Source: DASTOB01 sp035720425 (GTDB lineage Bacteria > Chloroflexota > Limnocylindria > Limnocylindrales > CSP1-4). From it: 9,979 nt of DNA. Below the pieces are notes generated by a model, which saw only the letters and a list, made by a program, of their open reading frames with translations, was not told the DNA's origin and searched no databases. The translations under genes were made by a program, and so were the position numbers. Each line of letters starts with the position of its first letter. Position 1 is the stretch's first letter. The stretch covers positions 1 to 9,979 of the forward strand of contig DASTOB010000213.1 in assembly GCA_035720425.1 (NCBI GenBank), read 5' to 3'. Of the stretch, positions 1 through 6,073 are shown piece by piece.

Positions 1-81
1 TGGATGCTCCGGATCCGCCTGGCTGACCCGGAATCGGGCGCCCCGCCGTGGCGGTACCGCTCTGATCCCTCCCGCGATTAG
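1..81 (+). CDS. Possible C-terminal tail of an unidentified protein (partial, cut by window start)
   Basis: Frame 1 is open from the window edge to a TAG at 79-81 and would encode 26 residues ending in PPWRYRSDPSRD. Most of its codons end in G or C, as in the real genes of this window. The other two plus frames either stop early or lack that bias. The piece is too short for any family assignment, and a random open stretch of this length is common in such GC-rich DNA. I list it only as a possible gene end. Confidence 0.22.
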   Translation, partial: WMLRIRLADPESGAPPWRYRSDPSRD

Positions 82-388
82 GCGAGACAGCGAAATCGTT
101 GCGCGGGGCGCGGCCGGTCTGGCACGCTGCGGCGGTGATCGACCGCCTCGCTCCGCGCTGTCTCTGTACCCGTCGGCGGCCCCGCTGCGCGGAGGATGGG
201 GTCCGGCCGCGAGCGCACTGACCTGACGACTCGGGTCCAGCGCTCTGGCTGGATCGGTCCCGGGGCCGCAGTCCACGATCGGGCTGCGGCGTCTTCGTAT
301 CCAGGTCCTCCGCATCGGCCGCGGGTGGCCGCCGTTCCGCACTCCCGGGACGGCCGACCCTCACCCTTCACCGACGGAGTTTTGACCG
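82..388. other. Non-coding stretch upstream of the carbonic anhydrase gene
   Basis: No open frame here has convincing codon bias or recognisable protein content. The minus-strand and plus-strand open frames are rich in Arg, Pro and Gly, as expected from chance in GC-rich DNA. A small perfect hairpin is visible (GGCGGT at 131-136 pairing with ACCGCC at 142-147, 5-base loop) without a following T-run. An imperfect 12-bp dyad lies near 239-250. I found no TANNNT -10 box, so the promoter of the downstream gene is not located. Confidence 0.5.
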
Positions 389-898
389 ATGACGCTCACG
401 ATCCAGTCCGCTCCCGAGACCGAGCGCGCCCTGTCCGAGAACGCCCGCTACGCTTCGACCTTCGACCGCCCGAATCTCGAGCTGCCGCCGTCCCGGCGCC
501 TCGCCGTCGTCGCCTGCATGGACGCGCGGCTGACCGTCGAGGACGTGCTCGGCCTGCGCACCGGCGAGGCGCACATCATCCGCAACGCCGGCGGCCTCGC
601 CACCGACGACGCGATCCGCTCTCTGGTGATCAGCCAGCACCTGCTCGGCACGGAAGAAGTGCTCGTCATCGAGCACACCGGCTGCGGCATGCTCACGTTC
701 GAGGACGAGCCCGTGAAGAACTCGATCGCCGAGTCCACCGGCGCTCGCGTCGACCTCGACCTGCACGCGTTTCCGGACCTTGAATCGAACCTCCGCGCGC
801 AGGTGGAGCGGATCCGATCGCATCCGTGGATCAAGGACGTGCCGGTCACCGGCGTCGTCTACGAGGTCGAGACCGGCCGATTGCGCCGGGTCGCCTGA
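389..898 (+). CDS. Beta-class carbonic anhydrase (small, mycobacterial Rv1284-like type)
   Basis: Predicted to interconvert CO2 and bicarbonate in the cytoplasm with a zinc ion. The zinc/catalytic signature of beta carbonic anhydrases is intact: Cys43, Asp45 and Arg47 in CMDARL, then His96 and Cys99 in HTGCG. The segment IIRNAGG at about 63-69 is also family-typical. At 169 residues it matches the short beta-CA clade (about 160-170 aa), which lacks the N-terminal helical extension of longer enzymes. The ATG at 389 is supported by a GGAG ribosome-binding site at 376-379, nine bases upstream. The gene stands alone: about 370 bases separate it from the next gene, and a strong hairpin follows at 937-961. 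The class is clear; the physiological role (bicarbonate supply, pH or another niche) is not shown by context. Confidence 0.93.
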   Translation: MTLTIQSAPETERALSENARYASTFDRPNLELPPSRRLAVVACMDARLTVEDVLGLRTGEAHIIRNAGGLATDDAIRSLVISQHLLGTEEVLVIEHTGCGMLTFEDEPVKNSIAESTGARVDLDLHAFPDLESNLRAQVERIRSHPWIKDVPVTGVVYEVETGRLRRVA

Positions 899-936
899 CC
901 GGGCGCCTGCGCGCGGCGTTCCCGACTGGCACCTGA

Positions 937-961
937 GGAGGCCGCGACATCCGCGGCCTCC
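937..961 (+). terminator. Terminator-like hairpin after the carbonic anhydrase gene
   Basis: A perfect 10-bp inverted repeat (GGAGGCCGCG at 937-946, CGCGGCCTCC at 952-961) with the loop ACATC lies 38 bases after the stop codon. There is no T-run afterwards, only mixed C/T sequence (CCGTCCTCGTG). It could be an intrinsic terminator of the U-poor kind, an RNA 3'-end stabiliser or a pause site. Confidence 0.55.
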
Positions 962-1047
962 CCGTCCTCGTGCTCGTCCCGCCCTGGCGGCAGGCGTGGA
1001 GCGCCGGGCGCTCCATCGGACGGAGGAAGGCGAGCCCGATCGGCCGC

Positions 1048-1203
1048 GAACCCGGTTCCCGTGCCGGTTGGGGCGCCGGGAGCCCCACCGGGATGGTCGG
1101 AACCCGGTTCCGGTGCGGGTTGGGGCGCCGGGAGCCCCACCGCGATGGTCGGAACCCGGTTCCGGTGCGGCTTGGGGCGCCGGGAGCCCGACCGGGATGG
1201 TCG
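1048..1203. repeat. Three tandem copies of a 52-bp repeat
   Basis: Copies lie at 1048-1099, 1100-1151 and 1152-1203, each starting GAACCCGGTTCC(C) and ending GGGATGGTCG or GCGATGGTCG; they differ from one another at only a few positions. A degenerate partial fourth copy may precede them (about 1028-1047, sharing GAGCCC and CGG). Each unit contains a near-perfect dyad (GGAACC-C-GGTTCC at the unit junctions) and a second inverted repeat, TGGGGC/GCCCCA around a 7-base loop. In copy 1 this second repeat extends to ten pairs with one bulged T (1064-1074 with 1082-1091). In copy 3 the second arm has changed to GCCCGA, which weakens the stem. 52 is not a multiple of three, which argues against a coding repeat. 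Confidence 0.93.
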
Positions 1204-1257
1204 GGCGATCCCAGGGGCCCGGATCGGTCCCCGCCGCATGCCCCGCGCCGCATCACG

Positions 1258-1263
1258 TACCCT
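1258..1263 (+). promoter_or_regulatory. Putative -10 box (TACCCT) for leaderless transcription of the ABC operon
   Basis: TACCCT fits the TANNNT -10 consensus and ends six bases before the GTG at 1270, so transcription would be expected to start at or next to the start codon. No good -35 hexamer is seen 17 bases upstream and no Shine-Dalgarno sequence precedes the GTG, both consistent with a leaderless message. This is inference from spacing. Confidence 0.5.
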
Positions 1264-1269
1264 TCGGGC

Positions 1270-2193
1270 GTGCCACTCATCGCCCTCCGCGAGTTGACCA
1301 AGCGCTACAACGGCGGCGTGACCGCGCTCGACGGGCTGACCGTCGACATCGAGCCCGGGATCGTGGGCCTCGTGGGCTCGAACGGGGCGGGCAAGAGCAC
1401 GCTCCTCAAGATCCTCCTCGGGCTGATCGACGCGACGAGCGGCGAGGCCACGGTCATGGACCTCGACGTCCGAACGCACGGGACGGAGATCCGCCAGTTC
1501 GTCGGCTACATGCCGGAGCACGACGCGCTCCCGCCGGACGCCACGGCCACGGATCTCGTCGCCCACCTCGCCCGGATGTCCGGCCTGCCGACGACGGCGG
1601 CCCGCGAGCGGACGGCGGAGGTGCTCCGACACGTCGGCCTGTACGAGGAGCGCTACCGCGCGATCGGCGGCTACTCGACCGGCATGAAGCAGCGGGTCAA
1701 GCTCGCTCAGGCGCTCGTCCACGATCCGCGGCTCCTGCTCCTCGACGAGCCGACGAACGGCCTCGACCCATCCGGGCGCGACGAGATGCTCGAGCTCGTC
1801 CGGCGGACCGGCGCGGAGTTCGGCATCGCGGTGGTCGTGGCCAGTCACCTGCTTGGCGAGATCGAGCGGGTGTGCGACCACCTCGTGGCGATCGAGGGAG
1901 GCCAGCTCCTCCGGGCGGCGCCGCTCGATACGTTCACCCAGCGCACCGGCCTCGTCGCGATCGAGGTCGAGGAGGGCGCCGAGCGGCTCGCCGCCACCCT
2001 CGTCGGTCGTGGGGTGGAGGCGCGCCTCGACGGTCGGGCGGTCGTCGTCGACGTTCGAGACGAGGGGTTCTACGACCTGGCTCGCGACGCGCTCGTCGAT
2101 CTCGACCTCGCGCTGGTCCGGATCGAACCGCGGCGCCGGCACCTCGAGGACCTGTTCCGCGACGAGGAGCCCGGCGAGGTGCCCGCGGCATGA
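1270..2193 (+). CDS. ABC transporter ATP-binding protein 1 (CcmA/DRA-like family)
   Basis: Cytoplasmic ATPase that should power the membrane partner encoded next. From the GTG at 1270 it has 307 residues. The Walker A motif GSNGAGKS is at 36-43, the signature is YSTGMKQR from residue 135, Walker B LLLLDEP has Asp159 and Glu160, and the H-loop His is at 193. At the Q-loop it reads GYMPEHD, with Glu where Gln is usual, as occurs in many ATPases of ABC-2 exporters. The last ~90 residues form the C-terminal regulatory/dimer extension of this family (ending ...RHLEDLFRDEEP). The start choice rests on domain homology and the -10 box at 1258; a longer frame from 970 would add repeat-encoded sequence only. 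Its stop codon overlaps an ATG (ATGA, 2190-2193) that opens a 10-codon micro-ORF before the permease gene. Substrate unknown. Confidence 0.93.
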   Translation: MPLIALRELTKRYNGGVTALDGLTVDIEPGIVGLVGSNGAGKSTLLKILLGLIDATSGEATVMDLDVRTHGTEIRQFVGYMPEHDALPPDATATDLVAHLARMSGLPTTAARERTAEVLRHVGLYEERYRAIGGYSTGMKQRVKLAQALVHDPRLLLLDEPTNGLDPSGRDEMLELVRRTGAEFGIAVVVASHLLGEIERVCDHLVAIEGGQLLRAAPLDTFTQRTGLVAIEVEEGAERLAATLVGRGVEARLDGRAVVVDVRDEGFYDLARDALVDLDLALVRIEPRRRHLEDLFRDEEPGEVPAA

Positions 2194-2250
2194 CGGCGGA
2201 CGTGACGGCGGAAGCGGCATGACGGCGAACGCGGCATGACGGCGGACGCG
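2188..2250 (+). promoter_or_regulatory. Reiterated ATGA stop/start junction with two micro-ORFs
   Basis: Three ATGA overlaps occur in succession. The ATPase stop at 2191-2193 overlaps ATG 2190, which opens a 10-codon frame (MTADVTAEAA) ending at 2220-2222. That stop overlaps ATG 2219, which opens a 6-codon frame (MTANAA) ending at 2237-2239. That stop overlaps ATG 2236, the start of the permease gene (MTADATPRPG). The DNA is a local duplication: 17-bp units beginning GCATGACGGCG lie at 2188-2204, 2217-2233 and 2234-2250, with a related GTGACGGCGGAAG at 2202. The arrangement would let ribosomes terminate and restart twice before reaching the permease. Translational coupling is inferred; the overlaps themselves are directly visible. 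Confidence 0.8.
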
Positions 2251-3177
2251 ACTCCCCGGCCGGGCGGCGATCCGCCGATCCCGAGCGGCAGCATCTACGA
2301 CCTGGGCTATCGCGGCTACGACGGGCCGCGGCTCGGCCGGCGCCACGCCGTCGGTGCCCTGTTCACGCACACGCTCCTGTCGTGCTACGGGATCGGGCGC
2401 GGCGGGCGGGCCAAGATCATCCCGTTCGTCCTGGCCGGGATCGCCGTCCTGCCGGCGGTCATCGCCGTCGGCCTCGTCGCGCTCGCCCGGCAGGCCGGCC
2501 AGGCCGGCGAATTCATCACCGACGCCTCACCGATCCGCTACGAGACGTACTTCGAGATCGTCGGCCAGATCGTGGCCTTGTTCTGCGCCGCCCAGGCGCC
2601 GGAGCTGCTCGGACGCGACCAGCGCTACAGCGTCCTGTCCCTGTACTTCTCGCGCGCCCTCGAGCGGACGGACTATGCGATCGCCAAGCTCGGCGGCTTC
2701 GTCGTGGCCCTGCTCGCGCTCGTCCTCGCCCCGCAGATCATCCTCGTCCTGGGCCTGACCCTGTCATCACCGGATCTCGCCGAAGGACTCGGCGAGAACC
2801 TGCCCAAGGTGCCGCCGATCCTCGCCCAGGCGGTGACACTGAGCGCCGTGTTCGGCTCCCTGTCGCTTGCGATCGCCGCGTTCACGCCGCGCCGGGCGTA
2901 CGCGACGGCCGGGATCATCGCCTCGTTCATCATCCCGCCCGTCGTCGCCGAGATCGCCCGAGAGGTGACGTCCCGCGACATCTCGCGCTGGTTCGTCCTC
3001 GCCAGCCCACCCGACGTCATCGGCGCGACGAACGCGTTCTTCTTCGACATCCGGCCGGACAGCTCCGTCATCGCCGCCGCCCGCCATCCCGGCGAGCTGT
3101 ACCTCGTGGTCGCCGCCCTGGCCGTCGCGGCGTGCACGGGCATCCTCATCCGCCGCTACCAACGGATCAGCGCGTGA
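2236..3177 (+). CDS. ABC-2 type transporter permease 1
   Basis: Integral membrane subunit, 313 residues. A hydrophilic N-terminus with IYDLGYRGYDGPRLGR at 20-35 is a motif I recognise from ABC-2 permeases of Actinobacteria and Chloroflexi. About six hydrophobic segments follow, near 60-84, 106-124, 150-175, 195-216, 222-242 and 287-305. The stretch ELLGRDQRYSVLSLYFSR (123-140) between segments 2 and 3 corresponds to the conserved cytoplasmic coupling region of this family, where the LSREL/YLL-like sequence meets the ATPase. The ATG at 2236 is chosen because it gives the first complete frame after the two micro-ORFs and keeps the conserved N-terminal motif. Its stop overlaps the GTG of ATPase 2 by four bases (GTGA). 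It probably pairs with one or both ATPases of the operon; direction and substrate are unknown, with export likely from family membership. Confidence 0.88.
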   Translation: MTADATPRPGGDPPIPSGSIYDLGYRGYDGPRLGRRHAVGALFTHTLLSCYGIGRGGRAKIIPFVLAGIAVLPAVIAVGLVALARQAGQAGEFITDASPIRYETYFEIVGQIVALFCAAQAPELLGRDQRYSVLSLYFSRALERTDYAIAKLGGFVVALLALVLAPQIILVLGLTLSSPDLAEGLGENLPKVPPILAQAVTLSAVFGSLSLAIAAFTPRRAYATAGIIASFIIPPVVAEIAREVTSRDISRWFVLASPPDVIGATNAFFFDIRPDSSVIAAARHPGELYLVVAALAVAACTGILIRRYQRISA

Positions 3178-4103
3178 GCGGGCAGGGCGCCGCCCCGGCG
3201 ATCGAGCTCGACCACGTCTCACGCTGGTACGGCAACGTCGTGGCCGTCAACGACATCTCGTTCAGCCTGGGAGCCGGCGTGACCGGGCTCCTCGGGCCGA
3301 ACGGGGCCGGCAAGTCGACCCTCCTGCACATGCTCGCCGGGCTGCTTCGGCCGTCTGCCGGTCGGCTGACCGTCGGCGGGGAGCCGGCCTGGCGCAACCC
3401 GTCGCTGTACCGGCGGATCGGCCTCGTCCCGGAGCGCGAGGCGGTCCACGCATTCCTGACCGGGTTCGAGTTCGCGCGGATGAACGCCCGCCTCCAGCGG
3501 CTCCCGGACCCGGACGCCGCGGCGGCCCGTGCGATCCGGACCGTCGACCTCGAATCGGCCGCCCACCGGCCGATCGGCACGTACTCGAAGGGCATGCGCC
3601 AGCGCGCCAAGATCGCCGGCGCGCTCGTCCACGAGCCGACGATCCTGCTCCTCGACGAGCCGTTCAACGGCATGGATCCGCGCCAGCGCCTGCACATGAT
3701 CGCGCTGCTCCGCGGAATGGCCGCGGAAGGCCGAACGATCCTCTTCTCATCGCACATCCTCGAGGAAGTTGAGCGACTGGCCGACGAGGTCCTCGTCATC
3801 CACGCCGGGCGGCTCGCCGCCTCGGGCGACTTCCGCCAGATCCGCCGGCTCATGACGGATCGGCCGCATACATTCCGGATCCGCTCGTCAGACGATCGGG
3901 CGCTCGGGGCGGCGCTCGTCGCCCAGCCGGCCGTCTTCGGCGTCGAGCTGACCGACGGCCGGCTCATCGCCCGCGTCGGCGACTACGGCGCGTTCACGGC
4001 AGGCCTCGCGACCACGGCGAAGCGCGCCGCGGTCAGCCTCTACGAGGTCGCCCCGACCGACGACTCGCTTGAGAGCGTGTTCGCCTACCTGGTCCGGCGA
4101 TGA
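3174..4103 (+). CDS. ABC transporter ATP-binding protein 2
   Basis: Second ATPase of the operon, 309 residues from a GTG start that overlaps the permease 1 stop (GTGA, 3174-3177). Walker A GPNGAGKS is at 41-48, the signature YSKGMRQR starts at 137, Walker B ILLLDEP has Asp161 and Glu162, and the H-loop His is at 194 in SSHIL. The Q-loop again has Glu (LVPERE). It is clearly diverged from ATPase 1 (Asn-Gly-Met-Asp versus Asn-Gly-Leu-Asp after Walker B, different C-terminal region), so it is not a recent duplication. The C-terminal ~90 residues end in DDSLESVFAYLVRR, a tail typical of ATPases that pair with ABC-2 permeases. Its stop overlaps the ATG of permease 2 (ATGA, 4100-4103), so synthesis of the two is probably coupled. 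Confidence 0.93.
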   Translation: MSGQGAAPAIELDHVSRWYGNVVAVNDISFSLGAGVTGLLGPNGAGKSTLLHMLAGLLRPSAGRLTVGGEPAWRNPSLYRRIGLVPEREAVHAFLTGFEFARMNARLQRLPDPDAAAARAIRTVDLESAAHRPIGTYSKGMRQRAKIAGALVHEPTILLLDEPFNGMDPRQRLHMIALLRGMAAEGRTILFSSHILEEVERLADEVLVIHAGRLAASGDFRQIRRLMTDRPHTFRIRSSDDRALGAALVAQPAVFGVELTDGRLIARVGDYGAFTAGLATTAKRAAVSLYEVAPTDDSLESVFAYLVRR

Positions 4104-4819
4104 CGATCTTCATCACGCTCGTCGACGTCACCCTGCGCGGCCTCGTCGGCCGACGGCGCACCGTGCTGCTCGTCCTGCTCGCCGTGCTGCCGATCGGGCT
4201 CGCGCTCCTCGCCCGCCTCGGCGGGGAGACACCGGACGCGGCGGCCGCGCTCGACGCCCTCGTCGTCCGGATCGTGCTGCCGCTCATCGCGCTCGTCTTC
4301 GGGACCGCCGCCCTCGGGGCGGAGATCGAGGACGGGACGGCGGTCTACCTCCTGACCAAGCCGATCGCCCGGCTCCACATCGTCGTCGCCAAGGTCGTCG
4401 TCGCGGCACTCCTGACGGCCGCGCTCGTCGCGCCGTCCGCGCTGGTTACTGGTCTGCTCATGGGCGGTGGTGACGAGGGCCTCGCGGCGACGCTGGCCGT
4501 GACCCCGGCGGTCATTATCGGCAGCCTCCTCTACGCGGCCGCCTTCGTCGCGATCAGCGTGATCACGACCCGCGCGCTCGTCATCGGACTCGTCTACGTC
4601 GTGATCTGGGAGGGGATCCTCGCCGGCATCCTCGTCGGGACGCGGATCTTCAGCATCCGCGAGGCGGTCCTCGGGTTCGCCGGGGTGCTGGCGCCCGACG
4701 CCTGGGAGAGCGGCCTCGAGGCGGCCCAGGCAGTGGCCCTCGCGCTCGTCGTCGTGATCGGCGGGATCGCCCTCGGCGCCCGCCGGCTGGCCGTCCACGA
4801 GGTCCGGGGCGGGGACTGA
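4100..4819 (+). CDS. ABC-2 type transporter permease 2
   Basis: Membrane subunit of 239 residues with about six hydrophobic segments near 21-39, 53-75, 93-118, 130-155, 157-180 and 210-226. The sequence LGAEIEDGTAVYLLTKPIAR (72-91) is the hallmark coupling motif of ABC-2 permeases (NatB/YhaP-like and antibiotic-efflux types), usually the contact with the ATPase. It is shorter than permease 1 and not similar in its N-terminus, so the operon contains two different permeases that could form a heterodimer. It starts inside the stop of ATPase 2 (ATGA), and its own stop overlaps the next start by one base (TGATG, 4817-4821). Specific substrate not deducible. Confidence 0.88.
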   Translation: MTIFITLVDVTLRGLVGRRRTVLLVLLAVLPIGLALLARLGGETPDAAAALDALVVRIVLPLIALVFGTAALGAEIEDGTAVYLLTKPIARLHIVVAKVVVAALLTAALVAPSALVTGLLMGGGDEGLAATLAVTPAVIIGSLLYAAAFVAISVITTRALVIGLVYVVIWEGILAGILVGTRIFSIREAVLGFAGVLAPDAWESGLEAAQAVALALVVVIGGIALGARRLAVHEVRGGD

Positions 4820-6027
4820 TGTCGTTCGACGGGCGGCCGATCGGCCGATCCCGCCGGCACCACGGGGCATGGGCGGCGGTGCTCGCCGTGCTCCTCGGCG
4901 GGCTGGCCGTCGCGGGGTGCCTGCCGGGCGCCGGGCCGACAGGGTCGGCGTCATCGGGCTCGCCTGACCCCACGCCCACCGCCAGCCCGACCCCGTCGCC
5001 GGATGTCGCCGGTGCGTTCCTCAGGCAGATTGCCGATCCGGCGGCGAGCGGCGCCGCCGAGCTCTCCGGAATCGTGATCGCCGGTGAGGTCGACGGGACG
5101 GTGAGCGGCGAGATCGTGTTCGACGGCAGCGACGTCCGGTCGTCGCTGACCCTCGCGATCGGCGACCGAGCGCTCGTCGCCGAACGAGCCCGCATCGGGG
5201 CCGACGGGTGGGATCGGGTCGCTCCGGGGCCGTGGCTGGCCAGTGAGCCGAGGGCTGACGAGCCGTCGTTGCCGTCGGTCCTTTCCTCCATCGACGCGGT
5301 CGAGGACGTCGGTCCGGAGCCGTCGGGCGCGCCGGACGGCGCGCCCGTCCACCGCCTTCGGCCGACCACCTCGGTCGCCCTGCCGGCGCCGGCCTTCGGC
5401 CTGACCGACCCGGCGGCGGCCGACGCTGACGTGTCGGTCGAGCTCCTCGTCCGCCCGGACGGCACACCGGCGACGATCCTTGTCGACGCCGCGTGGACGC
5501 AGGACGTCGACGGGGCGGCGACCGCGATCGACGCCTCGTTCGAGATCGCCATCGTCCGCTGGCAGGCGGTCGTGTCGATACGGCCGCCCTCGGACGTGTG
5601 GGTCGTGCACCGATCCGAGGCGATCGGCTACGCGATGGCGCGCCCGGCGGACTGGACCGTCCGGACCGGCGAGGACGCCGACGCGTTCGCCCTCGACGAC
5701 GTCGAGTACCTTCACGTCGCGACCCAGGACCTGGGCTCGACGGCGACCCTCGAGCAGTTCCGCGACGCGGTCGTCCGCTCGGCCGAGACAGAGCTGGGCG
5801 GGAAGCCGGCCGAGGACGAGGCGGTCCGGCTCGGCGGCCAGCCGGCTCGCCGGCTCGTCTACCGGCTCACGAACGAAGCGGGCAACCCGATCGTGCTCGT
5901 CGACTACCTCGTGGTGCGCGGCTCGGTGGGGTGGGAGGTCTACCTCGCGACGGTCGCCGGCGACGACGAGGCGGCGGAGCGCGCGTTCTTCGAGACGTTC
6001 ATCGCCACTTTCCGCTTCCTCGAGTAG
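4819..6027 (+). CDS. Two-domain lipoprotein: LprG/LppX-like N-terminal half and PsbP/LpqN-like C-terminal half
   Basis: 402-residue exported lipoprotein. The N-terminus has an Arg/His-rich n-region (R6 to H15), a hydrophobic core (17-32) and a lipobox VAGC with the lipidated Cys at 34. A Ser/Pro/Thr linker (about 41-62, PDPTPTASPTPSP) follows. Residues ~63-255 read as alternating beta strands (SGIVIAGEVDGTVSGEIVFD; VSVELLVRPDGTPATILVDA), resembling the LolA/LprG/LppX lipid-binding fold. Residues ~265-402 start with AIGYAMARPADWTV and end ERAFFETFIATFRFLE, a pattern of PsbP/DUF1795/LpqN-type domains. Both domain calls are by pattern, not by search. Its ATG overlaps the permease 2 stop (TGATG), so it is part of the ABC operon and the likely extracytoplasmic partner, perhaps a substrate acceptor or chaperone. 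It is the last gene before a 46-base gap. Confidence 0.78.
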   Translation: MSFDGRPIGRSRRHHGAWAAVLAVLLGGLAVAGCLPGAGPTGSASSGSPDPTPTASPTPSPDVAGAFLRQIADPAASGAAELSGIVIAGEVDGTVSGEIVFDGSDVRSSLTLAIGDRALVAERARIGADGWDRVAPGPWLASEPRADEPSLPSVLSSIDAVEDVGPEPSGAPDGAPVHRLRPTTSVALPAPAFGLTDPAAADADVSVELLVRPDGTPATILVDAAWTQDVDGAATAIDASFEIAIVRWQAVVSIRPPSDVWVVHRSEAIGYAMARPADWTVRTGEDADAFALDDVEYLHVATQDLGSTATLEQFRDAVVRSAETELGGKPAEDEAVRLGGQPARRLVYRLTNEAGNPIVLVDYLVVRGSVGWEVYLATVAGDDEAAERAFFETFIATFRFLE

Positions 6028-6039
6028 GGCAGGTGAGCG

Positions 6040-6045
6040 TAACGT
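6040..6045 (+). promoter_or_regulatory. Putative -10 box (TAACGT) upstream of the DUF427 gene
   Basis: TAACGT fits TANNNT and lies in the 46-base gap after the lipoprotein gene, with an AGGA ribosome-binding site at 6065-6068 between it and the start codons. A transcript would begin near 6052 and have a leader of about 20-25 bases. No clear -35 element; read-through from the ABC operon is also possible. Confidence 0.35.
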
Positions 6046-6073
6046 CTCTGCCTGATCCCGCCACAGGACGGTC

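Larger units (their letters stand above)
899..1269. other. Intergenic region with hairpin, tandem repeats and operon promoter
   Basis: No credible gene lies here. An open plus frame (from 970) runs through the region into ATPase 1, but its translation is repeat-derived Gly/Arg/Pro sequence unlike any ABC protein N-terminus. The conserved ABC domain starts at the GTG at 1270. The stretch contains the hairpin at 937-961, the three 52-bp repeats at 1048-1203, and a putative -10 box at 1258-1263. Confidence 0.7.

Noticed and set aside
1..315. Minus-strand open frame from an ATG at 313-315 running off the left edge
   Set aside because: It has no stop, but its codon usage lacks the third-position G/C bias of real genes here and its translation is Arg/Pro/Ala-rich without motifs; it looks like chance openness in GC-rich DNA.
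78..371. 97-residue minus-strand open frame upstream of the carbonic anhydrase gene
   Set aside because: Low-complexity Arg/Pro/Gly composition, no ribosome-binding site, no recognisable domain.
1048..1203. CRISPR array
   Set aside because: Three units abut with no spacers between them; the whole 52-bp unit is repeated, and no cas genes are nearby.
251..1231. Shared 11-mer GGATCGGTCCC at 251-261 and 1221-1231 as a paired regulatory site
   Set aside because: Two copies of an 11-mer in GC-rich DNA upstream of different genes is weak evidence, and the flanking bases do not match.
970..1269. N-terminal extension of ABC ATPase 1 by 100 residues from an ATG at 970
   Set aside because: The added sequence is translated from the 52-bp tandem repeats and is Gly/Arg/Pro-rich without resemblance to any ABC protein. 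The conserved domain begins right at the GTG at 1270, which also has a well-placed -10 box.
859..2370. Long minus-strand open frame (503 codons) opposite ABC ATPase 1
   Set aside because: It is a reverse-strand shadow of a clear ATPase gene with all its motifs; long antisense openness is usual with GC-rich third positions.
1270..6027. Antibiotic or bacteriocin resistance/biosynthesis cluster
   Set aside because: ABC-2 pairs often serve such roles, but there is no precursor peptide, modification enzyme, immunity gene or dedicated regulator in the window.
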